Positions 1-6,175 of a DNA stretch of 6,289 bases are shown here, piece by piece. The notes beneath the pieces were generated by a model, which was given only the letters and a program-made list of their open reading frames with translations, did not search any database and had not been told where the DNA came from. Origin of the DNA: Acidimicrobiaceae bacterium (GTDB lineage Bacteria > Actinomycetota > Acidimicrobiia > Acidimicrobiales > Acidimicrobiaceae); contig JABEUP010000119.1 in the NCBI GenBank assembly GCA_013044365.1, positions 1 through 6,289 of the forward strand, given 5' to 3'. The stretch's first letter is position 1. Each line of letters starts with the position of its first letter. Position numbers and translations under genes: made by a program.

Positions 1-106
1 ATAAACCGGAGCACTTCAGCAATACCTGTTCGTTACCCTTTGCCCAAGCTTCGGCAGACCTCGGCTTGCTAACCCGGGCTGAAAGATTTCGAGAACCCGC
101 TTTTTC

Positions 107-154
107 GATTTCTATGATGCCTGATCATTGTGGGGGACCGGCATCATAGAAATC
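107..154. repeat. Perfect 15-bp inverted repeat with 18-base loop
   Basis: The left arm at 107-121 (GATTTCTATGATGCC) is the exact reverse complement of the right arm at 140-154, with an 18-base spacer at 122-139. The arms are AT-rich at the outer ends and GC-rich at the inner ends. As RNA from either strand this would form a strong stem. No T-run follows the stem on either strand: on the minus strand it is followed by GAAAAAGC. It is therefore not a textbook rho-independent terminator. It could be a terminator without a U tail, an mRNA-stabilising structure, or one copy of a dispersed palindromic repeat. It lies about 145-190 bases past the end of the lipoprotein gene. Confidence 0.8.
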
Positions 155-229
155 ACTGTTGGAAAAGCCAAACATCCTTCTTTGTCCAGGTGTCGTGAAC
201 CCACCTTGGATTCTGCTCTATCCCGTCTT

Positions 230-258
230 CTTGGGAAGCAAAACATTTGCCGCCCAAG
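230..258 (-). terminator. Possible stem-loop terminator after the binding-protein gene
   Basis: The outer arms CTTGGG (230-235) and CCCAAG (253-258) pair. Inside them GCAAA (238-242) and TTTGC (246-250) pair around a three-base loop. The result is 6 plus 5 bp separated by a 2x2 internal loop. It starts 41 bases downstream of the lipoprotein stop codon. No U-tract follows on the minus strand, so the termination role is inferred from position and structure only. It may act with the 107-154 stem as a tandem pair. Confidence 0.4.
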
Positions 259-298
259 CACCAGATCGCTTCGATCCGTTCAGAGAACCGCACACAAT

Positions 299-1588
299 TT
301 ATGAGGCTTTGGCCACCATCGCCTTGGTAAAGGCTGTTGGAACCAGCGTCCCATTGGTATCTCTGGCAATCGCAACTTGATTGACACTTAATCCGGAGTG
401 ATCAGTAGGGGTGAAGTTATAAGTGCCGTCACCAGTGGTGATAGTCATATGATTCAGTGACGTATCTATTCCTTGCGGCGTAGCCCCATTGGCCTGGATT
501 GCTTTGGCAATCATGGCTATTGCTCCACCAGCGTCGAAGCCAAATTCCGGAGGATAATACCCGTTGTTCTTCTGAAACGTATTGGCAAAGTCCGTTATTA
601 TCGATCTCCCGGGATATGCGGAAGGCAAAGACGGTCCAATTCCTCCAATGGAACTTCCTATGATTACCCCGTTACCCGCCGCACCAGCTGGCTTGGTGTA
701 AAGTGTCGATGCTTCGGCATGACTAAATAACAGCGGGATAGTAAGTCCCATAGACTTGAACTGACTGGTCAAGCCGACCTCCGCAGGACCGGCTCCCCAA
801 ACCATGAGTCCCTGTGCACCTGACGACTTCACTGCCGTGAGAATGGATGTGAAGGTGGTAGCAGTGGCAGAAAAAGAACCGTTATAGACGAAGCTCACGC
901 CATACTGGGAAGCTAACGATTTCATCTCACTCCAACCGGACTCACCAAAAGCAGTGGTGTCGTAAGCTACAGCCATTTTCGTCAGACCCTTGTATTTCAT
1001 ATAGGCCAGCAACTGCTGACCAACTATCAACGTGGTAGGCGGGGTCATGAAGACATACTGTCTCACCGGCGTAACCTGAGCGTCGTCAGCACAGGTATCG
1101 ATAGTTGGGATCTTGGCCGATTCGACACCGGAGATTATTGCCATGCAGGAAGAGGAAAACACCGGTCCCACCACAGCCACAACACCATCTGACTGCAAAG
1201 TCTTGAAGTCCACTACAGCCTGTGTGGGGTTGGTTTGATCGTCCTCCACCACGAGATCAATCTGTCGGCCATTAATTCCGCCGGCAGAATTGATAGCAGC
1301 TACCTCTTGCTCAGCACCAAGCTTGTCATTTGTGCCAAGCGGAGTATATGGTCCGGTTAATGAAGTTATCATTCCAATCTTGATCGGCCCCTGAGCGGCG
1401 GTGGTCTGCACTGTTTTTGCTGTAGTGCTGGTACTCGAAACAGCACCGGAACTGGAGCCGCAGGCAGCTAGAAGCAGCGCCGATGATGCTACCGCCAAAG
1501 CCACGACACCCGATTTTCGAAATCGTCTCTCCTTTCCACTAAAAAGATGACTAACTAACTCCGTATTTCCCCGAAACTGACCTATCAT
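299..1588 (-). CDS. LivK-type ABC transporter substrate-binding lipoprotein
   Basis: This 429-residue protein looks like an extracytoplasmic type I periplasmic-binding-fold protein of the branched-chain amino acid/amide/aromatic acid family (Peripla_BP_6, LivK-like). It would capture a solute outside the membrane for an ABC permease, none of which is encoded here. A basic stretch (KERRFRK, 19-25) and a hydrophobic segment lead to the lipobox LLAAC with Cys43 as the probable lipidated residue. A Ser/Thr/Ala-rich linker follows (about 44-66). The mature fold starts at IKIGMITSLTGPY (69-81), and AAINSAGGINGRQIDLVVED (97-116) is a typical family motif. The chosen ATG has AGGGGG seven bases upstream, but it gives a long n-region. 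Its location beside aromatic acid-CoA genes suggests an organic acid ligand, although amino acids remain possible. The family call is strong and the ligand is unknown. Confidence 0.92.
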   Translation of the reverse strand: MIGQFRGNTELVSHLFSGKERRFRKSGVVALAVASSALLLAACGSSSGAVSSTSTTAKTVQTTAAQGPIKIGMITSLTGPYTPLGTNDKLGAEQEVAAINSAGGINGRQIDLVVEDDQTNPTQAVVDFKTLQSDGVVAVVGPVFSSSCMAIISGVESAKIPTIDTCADDAQVTPVRQYVFMTPPTTLIVGQQLLAYMKYKGLTKMAVAYDTTAFGESGWSEMKSLASQYGVSFVYNGSFSATATTFTSILTAVKSSGAQGLMVWGAGPAEVGLTSQFKSMGLTIPLLFSHAEASTLYTKPAGAAGNGVIIGSSIGGIGPSLPSAYPGRSIITDFANTFQKNNGYYPPEFGFDAGGAIAMIAKAIQANGATPQGIDTSLNHMTITTGDGTYNFTPTDHSGLSVNQVAIARDTNGTLVPTAFTKAMVAKAS

Positions 1589-1595
1589 CTGCCTA

Positions 1596-1601
1596 CCCCC
1601 T
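1596..1601 (-). promoter_or_regulatory. Ribosome binding site for the lipoprotein gene
   Basis: AGGGGG on the minus strand lies seven bases before the ATG at 1588. It supports this start although the signal peptide then has about 27 residues before its hydrophobic core. A second strong SD-like run, GGAAAGGAG at 1529-1537, lies inside the reading frame and has no ATG, GTG or TTG at a proper distance. Confidence 0.55.
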
Positions 1602-1637
1602 ACTCGTTGTTCACAGTTATTGTTGCTGCCAGCAGCA

Positions 1638-1667
1638 GTTATCTGTCCTCTAATGACGGCAGTACAA
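1638..1667 (-). promoter_or_regulatory. Candidate sigma-70-like promoter of the lipoprotein gene
   Basis: On the minus strand TTGTAC (1662-1667) and GATAAC (1638-1643) are separated by 18 bases. They lie about 50 bases before the ATG at 1588. The -10 matches TATAAT at four of six positions and the -35 only at TTG. Position and spacing are plausible, but hexamers of this quality arise by chance. Confidence 0.25.
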
Positions 1668-1774
1668 ACCTGACAGTATTGGTACCTGCTGCTTTCCTAC
1701 GGATTCAATTCAGTGAAGCTCATGCCCTCTTAGTAGGTATTGCCGCCACATAGCCACAGCTTGACCAGTGACGG

Positions 1775-1795
1775 TACCTGCCAGAGGTATTTTTT
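1775..1795 (+). terminator. Weak plus-strand hairpin followed by six T
   Basis: TACCT (1775-1779) pairs with AGGTA (1785-1789) around a five-base loop, followed directly by TTTTTT (1790-1795). The layout is that of an intrinsic terminator on the plus strand, but the stem is short with only two G-C pairs. No plus-strand gene lies upstream, so it could at most limit antisense transcription from the left. Confidence 0.2.
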
Positions 1796-1936
1796 GTGAA
1801 GAACCGCCCTCGAAAGTTGGTGGGAAAATCTAGCGCCATCCTCACCATTTACTTAACCCGCACGCCTAGCACCCCAGTTTCGCATCCCCCCTTGGTGACA
1901 ACTTGGAACCCTCTCAAACAGACCCGCAAACTTGTA

Positions 1937-3286
1937 TCAGCTGACTAGTACCTTCCTTTTATCCACAACTCGCTGAGCCTTTCCACCGTCCGAACGGGGC
2001 AGCCTTTGCGGCTCAAGCAAAGTAACCCTGGCTGAAATTCCCACGTTCTCGCGAATTGCTTGCTGCGCATCTTCTCTAATCTGGCGTAACAGCTGGTCAG
2101 CCTCTATAATCTCGTCCGACAGGAAGTCAGCCGTGACCTCGCGAAATACTTCCTCTGACAGCTCTGCTTCAACTTCGAGTTGATCCAAAGTTCCAGAGCG
2201 ATCCACCAGAAGTCTGTAATACGGAGATAGTCCCCTGACGCCACCAAATGCAGCCTCAATCTGGCTCGGGTAAACGTTTATCCCCTTGACGATCAGCATG
2301 TCGTCGGTTCTTCCTTTAACCATTGCCATTCTTGCCAAAGTTCGACCGCAACTGCATTTGGCGCGGTCAAGACTGGTAACGTCGCCCGTCCAGTAGCGAA
2401 TCAGCGGAAGGGCCTCTTTGGTGAGAGTGGTGATCACCAACACCCCCTCCTCTCCGTCCGGCAACAGCGCACCGGTTTCGGGATCCACAATCTCGGCAAG
2501 GAAATGATCTTCGTTTATATGAGAACCATGACGTTCCTCCGTGCATTCGAAGGATACGCCCGGACCGATAATTTCTGATAGCCCATAGATATTGACCGTC
2601 CTCAGTCCAAGACGGGAATCGATTTCGGCACGCATCGTCTCGGTCCAGGGTTCTGCTCCAACCAATGCATACCGAAGAGGTATCTCTCCAGGCGCAATTC
2701 CTTGCTTTGCGAACTCCAGAGCTATGGTAAGAGCGTAACTTGGGGTGCAGCAAAGAACTTCGGCACCAAAGTCCATAATCAACTTAACTTGGCGTTCGGT
2801 CATTCCAGTGGAAACCGGAACCACTACCATACCAAGTGTTTCCCCTCCCTGGTGAAGGCCAAGTCCCCCGGTGAAGAGTCCGTACCCGTAGGCGTTGTGA
2901 AGCAACATCCCCGGTTGGGCTCCACCACCGGCGAGGGCCCGCGCGCAAACCTTTCCAAACACCTCCAAGTCGGCGGATGTGTAGCCAACCACGGTGGGCT
3001 TTCCGGTCGTTCCCGAAGAGGCGTGTATTCTCAACAAATCGCTTTTATCTTTAGCAAAGAGACCGAAAGGATAGGTGTCGCGCAAATCTGACTTTCTAGT
3101 AATAGGCAGTCTCCACAAATCCGAAACTCCCCTGATATCACTAGGTTTGACCCCAATATCATCCAGACGCGCCCTCATAAATGGAACGCGCTGGTAAACC
3201 CTTGACACCATTTCCCTTAGCCGGGCTGATTGGAGCTCAACCAACTCATCACGGTCCATCATTTCTACTTCAGGCTCAAATATCAC
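1937..3286 (-). CDS. paaK: Phenylacetate-CoA ligase family (PaaK-like) adenylate-forming enzyme
   Basis: This enzyme should activate an aromatic or related carboxylic acid to its CoA thioester in two steps, acid plus ATP to acyl-AMP and then CoA, in the cytoplasm. Numbering from the GTG at 3292, visible motifs are the phosphate-binding loop ASSGTTGKPT (91-100), YGLSE (236-240), YWTGD (300-304), CSCGRT (313-318), the hinge region KGRTDDMLIVKGINVYPSQ (326-344) and a C-terminal GGKAQR with the probable catalytic Lys438. Length is normal for PaaK. I prefer the GTG at 3286: it is eight bases from AGGGG and yields an N-terminus starting V/M-IFEPEVEMMDRDEL, as in many homologues. The longer frame starts at 3292 and an ATG lies at 3262. 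It overlaps the PrpF-family gene by 11 bases, suggesting translational coupling. The family is secure; phenylacetate itself as substrate is not shown. Confidence 0.93.
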   Translation of the reverse strand: MIFEPEVEMMDRDELVELQSARLREMVSRVYQRVPFMRARLDDIGVKPSDIRGVSDLWRLPITRKSDLRDTYPFGLFAKDKSDLLRIHASSGTTGKPTVVGYTSADLEVFGKVCARALAGGGAQPGMLLHNAYGYGLFTGGLGLHQGGETLGMVVVPVSTGMTERQVKLIMDFGAEVLCCTPSYALTIALEFAKQGIAPGEIPLRYALVGAEPWTETMRAEIDSRLGLRTVNIYGLSEIIGPGVSFECTEERHGSHINEDHFLAEIVDPETGALLPDGEEGVLVITTLTKEALPLIRYWTGDVTSLDRAKCSCGRTLARMAMVKGRTDDMLIVKGINVYPSQIEAAFGGVRGLSPYYRLLVDRSGTLDQLEVEAELSEEVFREVTADFLSDEIIEADQLLRQIREDAQQAIRENVGISARVTLLEPQRLPRSDGGKAQRVVDKRKVLVS

Positions 3287-4502
3287 CTTCACATCCCCTT
3301 TTCAATACTTTTGAAGCTCTAACAAACGCCTTGCCTTCCATCAATTTCCGAGCGGTCCTTGTATATGCCGCCTTCATCACCACAGGATTTCCCGTATCGT
3401 CAACAGACACCTCCGCCATGACCAGGTTCCGACCGGTCGGATGTCCGATTCGAACTGTTTCCGCACGCGGGTGGCCCAGCTCGCAAGCGACAGTTCCTGG
3501 TATTCGGGCTGCCACGGCAACAGTCACACTGGCTGTCCCGGGGAAGGCCTTGTGTAAAACAAGAGGTTGGCCTCCAATAACTTGGGCAACGAAGTCGATG
3601 TCTTCGCTTTTTACGCTTTCGTCCCCAACCACCGTAGAATAATTACGGGGATAATCCAGTAACACCGGAATTGGAACCAGCCCTCCCTCCGGCACCCCGA
3701 GCATCCTGGCCACTGCACGTTGCAGGGAATCCACTTTGGCTATCTGGATATCAGTGGGTAAACAGGGAATCTCTCCGGGTTTGAATCCAAAGTCGGAGGC
3801 TTTGACCATGACGCATAAGTTGGCAATATCTACGATCGAAACTAAAATCGTCCCAACCAGAGGTACTTCAATCTCGTCTAACACTGAACCGGTTGGCAGC
3901 AACTTGCCTGTCACAGATCCAACGGTTTCCCTGTAATCGAGAAGTATCTCGGCACCCGTGCCTGGAACTCCATCAACCTTACAGTTCCCCTCCACAGATG
4001 GCTTTCCTAGTGATACCGGAACGGTAGCCACAAATATCTTGTGAGTATTCGTGTTGTGGACTCTCACCATGGTCAGCGGAGAGGTCGGTTTGACATATCC
4101 ATGCTCTATGGCGTAGATCCCCACCGCAGCCGAGATATTGCCGCAATTCATATCCATGTTTATCTGGGCTTTAGCAACGCTGACCTGAGCGAAGGTATAA
4201 TCCAGATCGGCGCCAGCGATACTTGGGGATCCGATCATGGCGACTTTGCTGGTAAGCAGATCCGCGCCGCCAAGCCCATCAATGTGACGGGGGTCGGGGC
4301 TGCCCATCAGGGCGAGCAGGAATGTCTCCAAGTCCCCCGGATCATCTGGCAGTGCCGATCTGGGAAGGAATACCCCTTTCGAAGATCCTCCCCTTATGAT
4401 CGCGCAGTCTACAGATACAAGTTCTCCTTCATTCTGCAGAGCGTCAGAGTACATCTCGGTAACCGACGTCATTTCTACGCCACCAGAATGTTTACGGTAC
4501 AT
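3276..4502 (-). CDS. PrpF-family isomerase/tautomerase (aconitate isomerase-like)
   Basis: This 408-residue protein belongs to the PrpF family, which includes 2-methylaconitate cis-trans isomerase, 3-methylitaconate isomerase and 4-oxalomesaconate tautomerase (GalD, LigU). These enzymes move double bonds or hydrogens in unsaturated di- and tricarboxylic acids. Landmarks are RGGSSKGVF (37-45), DPRHIDGLGGADLLTSKVA (70-88) and NCGN (119-122). Lys86 and Cys120 are 34 residues apart, the same separation as the Lys73/Cys107 pair I recall for Shewanella PrpF. The start is uncertain. The ATG at 4502 has GGAAGG six bases upstream and overlaps the thiolase by 28 bases. The ATG at 4472, two bases after the thiolase stop, is the other candidate and would give 398 residues. 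The neighbours deal with acyl-CoA, so the substrate may be a free or CoA-bound unsaturated acid. The exact reaction cannot be assigned. Confidence 0.88.
   Translation of the reverse strand: MYRKHSGGVEMTSVTEMYSDALQNEGELVSVDCAIIRGGSSKGVFLPRSALPDDPGDLETFLLALMGSPDPRHIDGLGGADLLTSKVAMIGSPSIAGADLDYTFAQVSVAKAQINMDMNCGNISAAVGIYAIEHGYVKPTSPLTMVRVHNTNTHKIFVATVPVSLGKPSVEGNCKVDGVPGTGAEILLDYRETVGSVTGKLLPTGSVLDEIEVPLVGTILVSIVDIANLCVMVKASDFGFKPGEIPCLPTDIQIAKVDSLQRAVARMLGVPEGGLVPIPVLLDYPRNYSTVVGDESVKSEDIDFVAQVIGGQPLVLHKAFPGTASVTVAVAARIPGTVACELGHPRAETVRIGHPTGRNLVMAEVSVDDTGNPVVMKAAYTRTARKLMEGKAFVRASKVLKRGCEGDI
3295..3299 (-). promoter_or_regulatory. Ribosome binding site deciding the ligase start
   Basis: AGGGG (within AAAAGGGG, 3295-3302) lies inside the last codons of the PrpF-family gene. 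It is eight bases before GTG 3286 but only two before GTG 3292. The spacing favours 3286 as the true start. Confidence 0.55.
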
Positions 4503-5617
4503 GCGGTACCTTCCACGCCTTGGGCCTTGCCGCCTCTGCAGTGCGCAACACCAATTTTGGCGTTTTCAATCTGGCGTTCACCGGCATCTCCTCTAAGCTG
4601 CTTTACCAACTCCACAACTTGAGCCACACCAGTGGCGCCAAGCGGATGGCCCTTGCCGAGAAGACCTCCGGAAGCATTTACCGGCAAAACGCCATCTATG
4701 TCCATCTCCCCTTTTCCGACTCTGGCGACATACTCGCCGTGGGGAACCAGGCCCATGCCCTCGACGCGCAAAGCCTCGGCAATGGAGAAGCAGTCATGGA
4801 CCTCCGCGAAACCAATATCGCCAGGACCAACTCCCGCCTGCTCGTAAGCCCCCTGCGCTGTACGCCAAGTGAGATCCTCCACTGTCATATCAACCAGGCC
4901 CACTTCGGTACGCCCGCTTCTAAGGGCACTGGCTGCAAGCTTTATGGCCCTGTTTCCACCCAACTGCTTGAGCTTGGCCTTAGTTACCAGGACTACCGCT
5001 GCTGCACCGTCGCTTATCGGGGCACATTCGTGGAGACGTAAAGGATCTGCTATCAAGCGTCCCTGCATGACCTCTTCCAGGGTGACTGCTTTCTTGAAAT
5101 GCGACAGCGGATTCATGGCTGCGTTCTTCTTGTTCTTGACTGCTATCTGAGCTATCTCCTCCGGTGTGGCTCCGTACTGAAGCATGTACCGCTGGGCTCT
5201 CATGGCATAAATCCCCGGCATAGTCAGTCCCAGCTGAGCCTCAATGTCACTTGGATCGGGGGCGAGGGCTCCTCTGAACGCCGTGGTCATATGCTCCACG
5301 CCCAGGGCCAGGACGATATCGTAAGCACCAGCCCGCAGGGCCAGTGTTGCATCCCAGATGGCGGTGGATCCGGACGAACAGGCATTTTCGACGTTATCGA
5401 TCGGGATTCCGGAAAGTCCTGCCGCATAAAGGGCGCGCTGGCCCATCGCCATACCCTGGAATACATGTCCAACCCAAGCAGCTTCTATATCCCCGCGGCT
5501 TAGCCCAGCATCGGAGAGCGCCAGGATCACCGCCTCCGCACCGAGATCCGCTGCCGTCTTGTCCGGATGCTTACCAAAAGGCGTCATACCGATGCCTAAT
5601 ACAAATACATCTTCCAT
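4475..5617 (-). CDS. SCP2/SCPx-type thiolase (acetyl-CoA acyltransferase-like)
   Basis: This 380-residue thiolase-fold protein likely cleaves a 3-oxoacyl-CoA with CoA, or runs the reverse condensation. Visible active-site elements are the nucleophile loop VENACSSGSTA with Cys80, HDCF (274-277), and GLLGKGHPLGATG with His324. The next loop reads AHCRGG with Cys360, where many SCP2-type thiolases have Asn and classical thiolases have Cys in CxGGG. Length is typical of stand-alone members without an SCP2 domain. The ATG is supported by GGGAGG (5625-5630) seven bases upstream. The DUF35 gene 108 bases upstream is the expected partner: such thiolases often form complexes with DUF35 subunits, as in BbsAB of anaerobic toluene degradation. 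The 3' end overlaps the PrpF-family gene. The thiolase call is strong; the acyl substrate is unknown. Confidence 0.93.
   Translation of the reverse strand: MEDVFVLGIGMTPFGKHPDKTAADLGAEAVILALSDAGLSRGDIEAAWVGHVFQGMAMGQRALYAAGLSGIPIDNVENACSSGSTAIWDATLALRAGAYDIVLALGVEHMTTAFRGALAPDPSDIEAQLGLTMPGIYAMRAQRYMLQYGATPEEIAQIAVKNKKNAAMNPLSHFKKAVTLEEVMQGRLIADPLRLHECAPISDGAAAVVLVTKAKLKQLGGNRAIKLAASALRSGRTEVGLVDMTVEDLTWRTAQGAYEQAGVGPGDIGFAEVHDCFSIAEALRVEGMGLVPHGEYVARVGKGEMDIDGVLPVNASGGLLGKGHPLGATGVAQVVELVKQLRGDAGERQIENAKIGVAHCRGGKAQGVEGTACTVNILVA
4509..4514 (-). promoter_or_regulatory. Possible ribosome binding site for the PrpF-family gene
   Basis: GGAAGG lies within the last codons of the thiolase gene, six bases before ATG 4502. 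It favours the longer start. The first residues from that start (MYRKHSGGVE) resemble nothing I know in the family, so the shorter start at 4472 stays open. Confidence 0.4.
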
Positions 5618-5725
5618 TGAAGATCCTCCCTTTCACAACTCGTAAACCCGGGTAAAGCACCCTCAAGCGTGCTCATAAATTCGATCTCCCATATTGCAGT
5701 TGACCACTGACACGGCTTCATGTGC
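5618..5725 (-). other. Spacer between DUF35 and thiolase genes, with a tiny open frame
   Basis: This 108-base spacer carries the thiolase ribosome binding site GGGAGG (5625-5630) and a palindrome ACCCGGGT (5646-5653). A weak stem AGCAC/GTGCT (5656-5660 with 5669-5673) is also possible. A 41-codon frame on the minus strand (5596-5721) starts with ATG four bases after the DUF35 stop, has AGGA nine bases upstream, and runs 22 bases into the thiolase gene. A frame this short is expected by chance and its product is not recognisable, so I do not call it as a gene. Confidence 0.4.
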
Positions 5726-6124
5726 TTATATCCTGGCGTGAGGAATTGAAATTAGATTGTCATTTTCCAATCTGGGACCGGCTGCCATCACGATCTCCAC
5801 ATTGGCGCCTATCGGAGGCGGCTCGGAGCCATCGTAAGGCAGAAGAACCCGAACATTTTCCGGAAAATCGACGTAGACGAGAACATACGGAGTCTTGAAC
5901 TCGGGAGTCGACTGTCTGGCAACGGTGAATGTATATATGGTTCCCCCGCTCGAAAGCAAAATATCCTCAAGCGGGCTCGTCCCATCAGCGGAGCAGTTAT
6001 TTCGGGGCGGGTAGAATGCCGCACCACAGGCGGGACACCTGCTCGCTGATAGATGAACTTTGCCGTCCTGAGTCGAAAAATCAACCCCGTTCCCCAAAAC
6101 TTCTGCTTCGTCTAGCTTGACCAT
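5726..6124 (-). CDS. DUF35 zinc-ribbon/OB-fold acyl-CoA-binding protein
   Basis: This 132-residue protein has the two-part DUF35 layout: an N-terminal rubredoxin-like zinc ribbon (about 25-50) and a C-terminal OB fold (about 58-125). The ribbon reads RCPACGAAFYPPRNNCSADG, giving Cys30, Cys33 and Cys44 but Asp47 in place of the usual fourth Cys. The OB part includes GTIYTFTVAR, TPYVLVYVDFPENVRVL and a late hydrophobic strand. Members act as non-catalytic partners of thiolases, helping bind acyl-CoA or organise the active site. The thiolase gene next in line fits this. The ATG has AAGGAG (6131-6136) six bases upstream. The SDR gene ends 51 bases upstream, so an operon is likely. Metal binding is uncertain because of the missing ligand. 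Confidence 0.9.
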   Translation of the reverse strand: MVKLDEAEVLGNGVDFSTQDGKVHLSASRCPACGAAFYPPRNNCSADGTSPLEDILLSSGGTIYTFTVARQSTPEFKTPYVLVYVDFPENVRVLLPYDGSEPPPIGANVEIVMAAGPRLENDNLISIPHARI

Positions 6125-6175
6125 AAATCTCTCCTTATCTGGGTTGGCAATCCCTGGCGGGCTCGAAGACTTGGC

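Larger units (their letters stand above)
1..298. other. Gene-free region downstream of the binding-protein gene
   Basis: No convincing gene was found here. Two frames stay open to the left edge: a plus frame from base 3 to a TAG at 147-149, and a minus frame from about base 127 leftward. Neither has a usable start with a ribosome binding site, and neither gives a protein I recognise. The region holds two hairpin-forming inverted repeats (107-154 and 230-258), described separately. It probably serves as the 3' untranslated and termination region of the lipoprotein gene that ends at 299. Confidence 0.55.
1589..1936 (-). other. Intergenic region with likely lipoprotein leader and promoter
   Basis: This 348-base gap separates the ligase stop from the lipoprotein start, and no gene in it is convincing. 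It probably contains the 5' leader and promoter of the lipoprotein gene, making that gene at least partly independent of the upstream cluster. The nine-base run GGTACCTGC occurs twice on the plus strand, at 1681-1689 and 1773-1781; both contain the GGTACC palindrome and could be operator-like. In the leader a short stem TGCTG/CAGCA (1624-1628 with 1633-1637) can form. A 42-codon minus frame (1720-1848) lacks a good ribosome binding site and is not called as a gene. I recognise no riboswitch and no clear terminator for the ligase. Confidence 0.5.

Noticed and set aside
1..149. Open frames reaching the left edge on plus (3-149) and minus (about 127-1)
   Set aside because: Each is under 50 codons, has no supported start and no recognisable motif. 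The plus frame could be the end of a gene outside the window, but nothing shows it.
159..380. 73-codon plus-strand frame overlapping the end of the lipoprotein gene
   Set aside because: It starts with TTG without a ribosome binding site, covers the antisense of a clear gene, and its product resembles no family I know.
1720..1848. 42-codon minus frame in the gap between ligase and lipoprotein genes
   Set aside because: No good ribosome binding site precedes its ATG and the translation has no recognisable feature; this length is expected by chance.
2702..3091. 129-codon plus-strand frame opposite the ligase gene
   Set aside because: It is antisense to the conserved adenylation domain and has no recognisable motif.
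4041..4622. 193-codon plus-strand frame opposite the PrpF-family and thiolase genes
   Set aside because: It lies antisense to two well-supported genes with full family motifs and its own translation shows no domain; it is a shadow frame.
5646..5653. Palindrome ACCCGGGT upstream of the thiolase gene as an operator
   Set aside because: An isolated eight-base palindrome is common by chance and no second copy of the full site was noticed near a promoter here.
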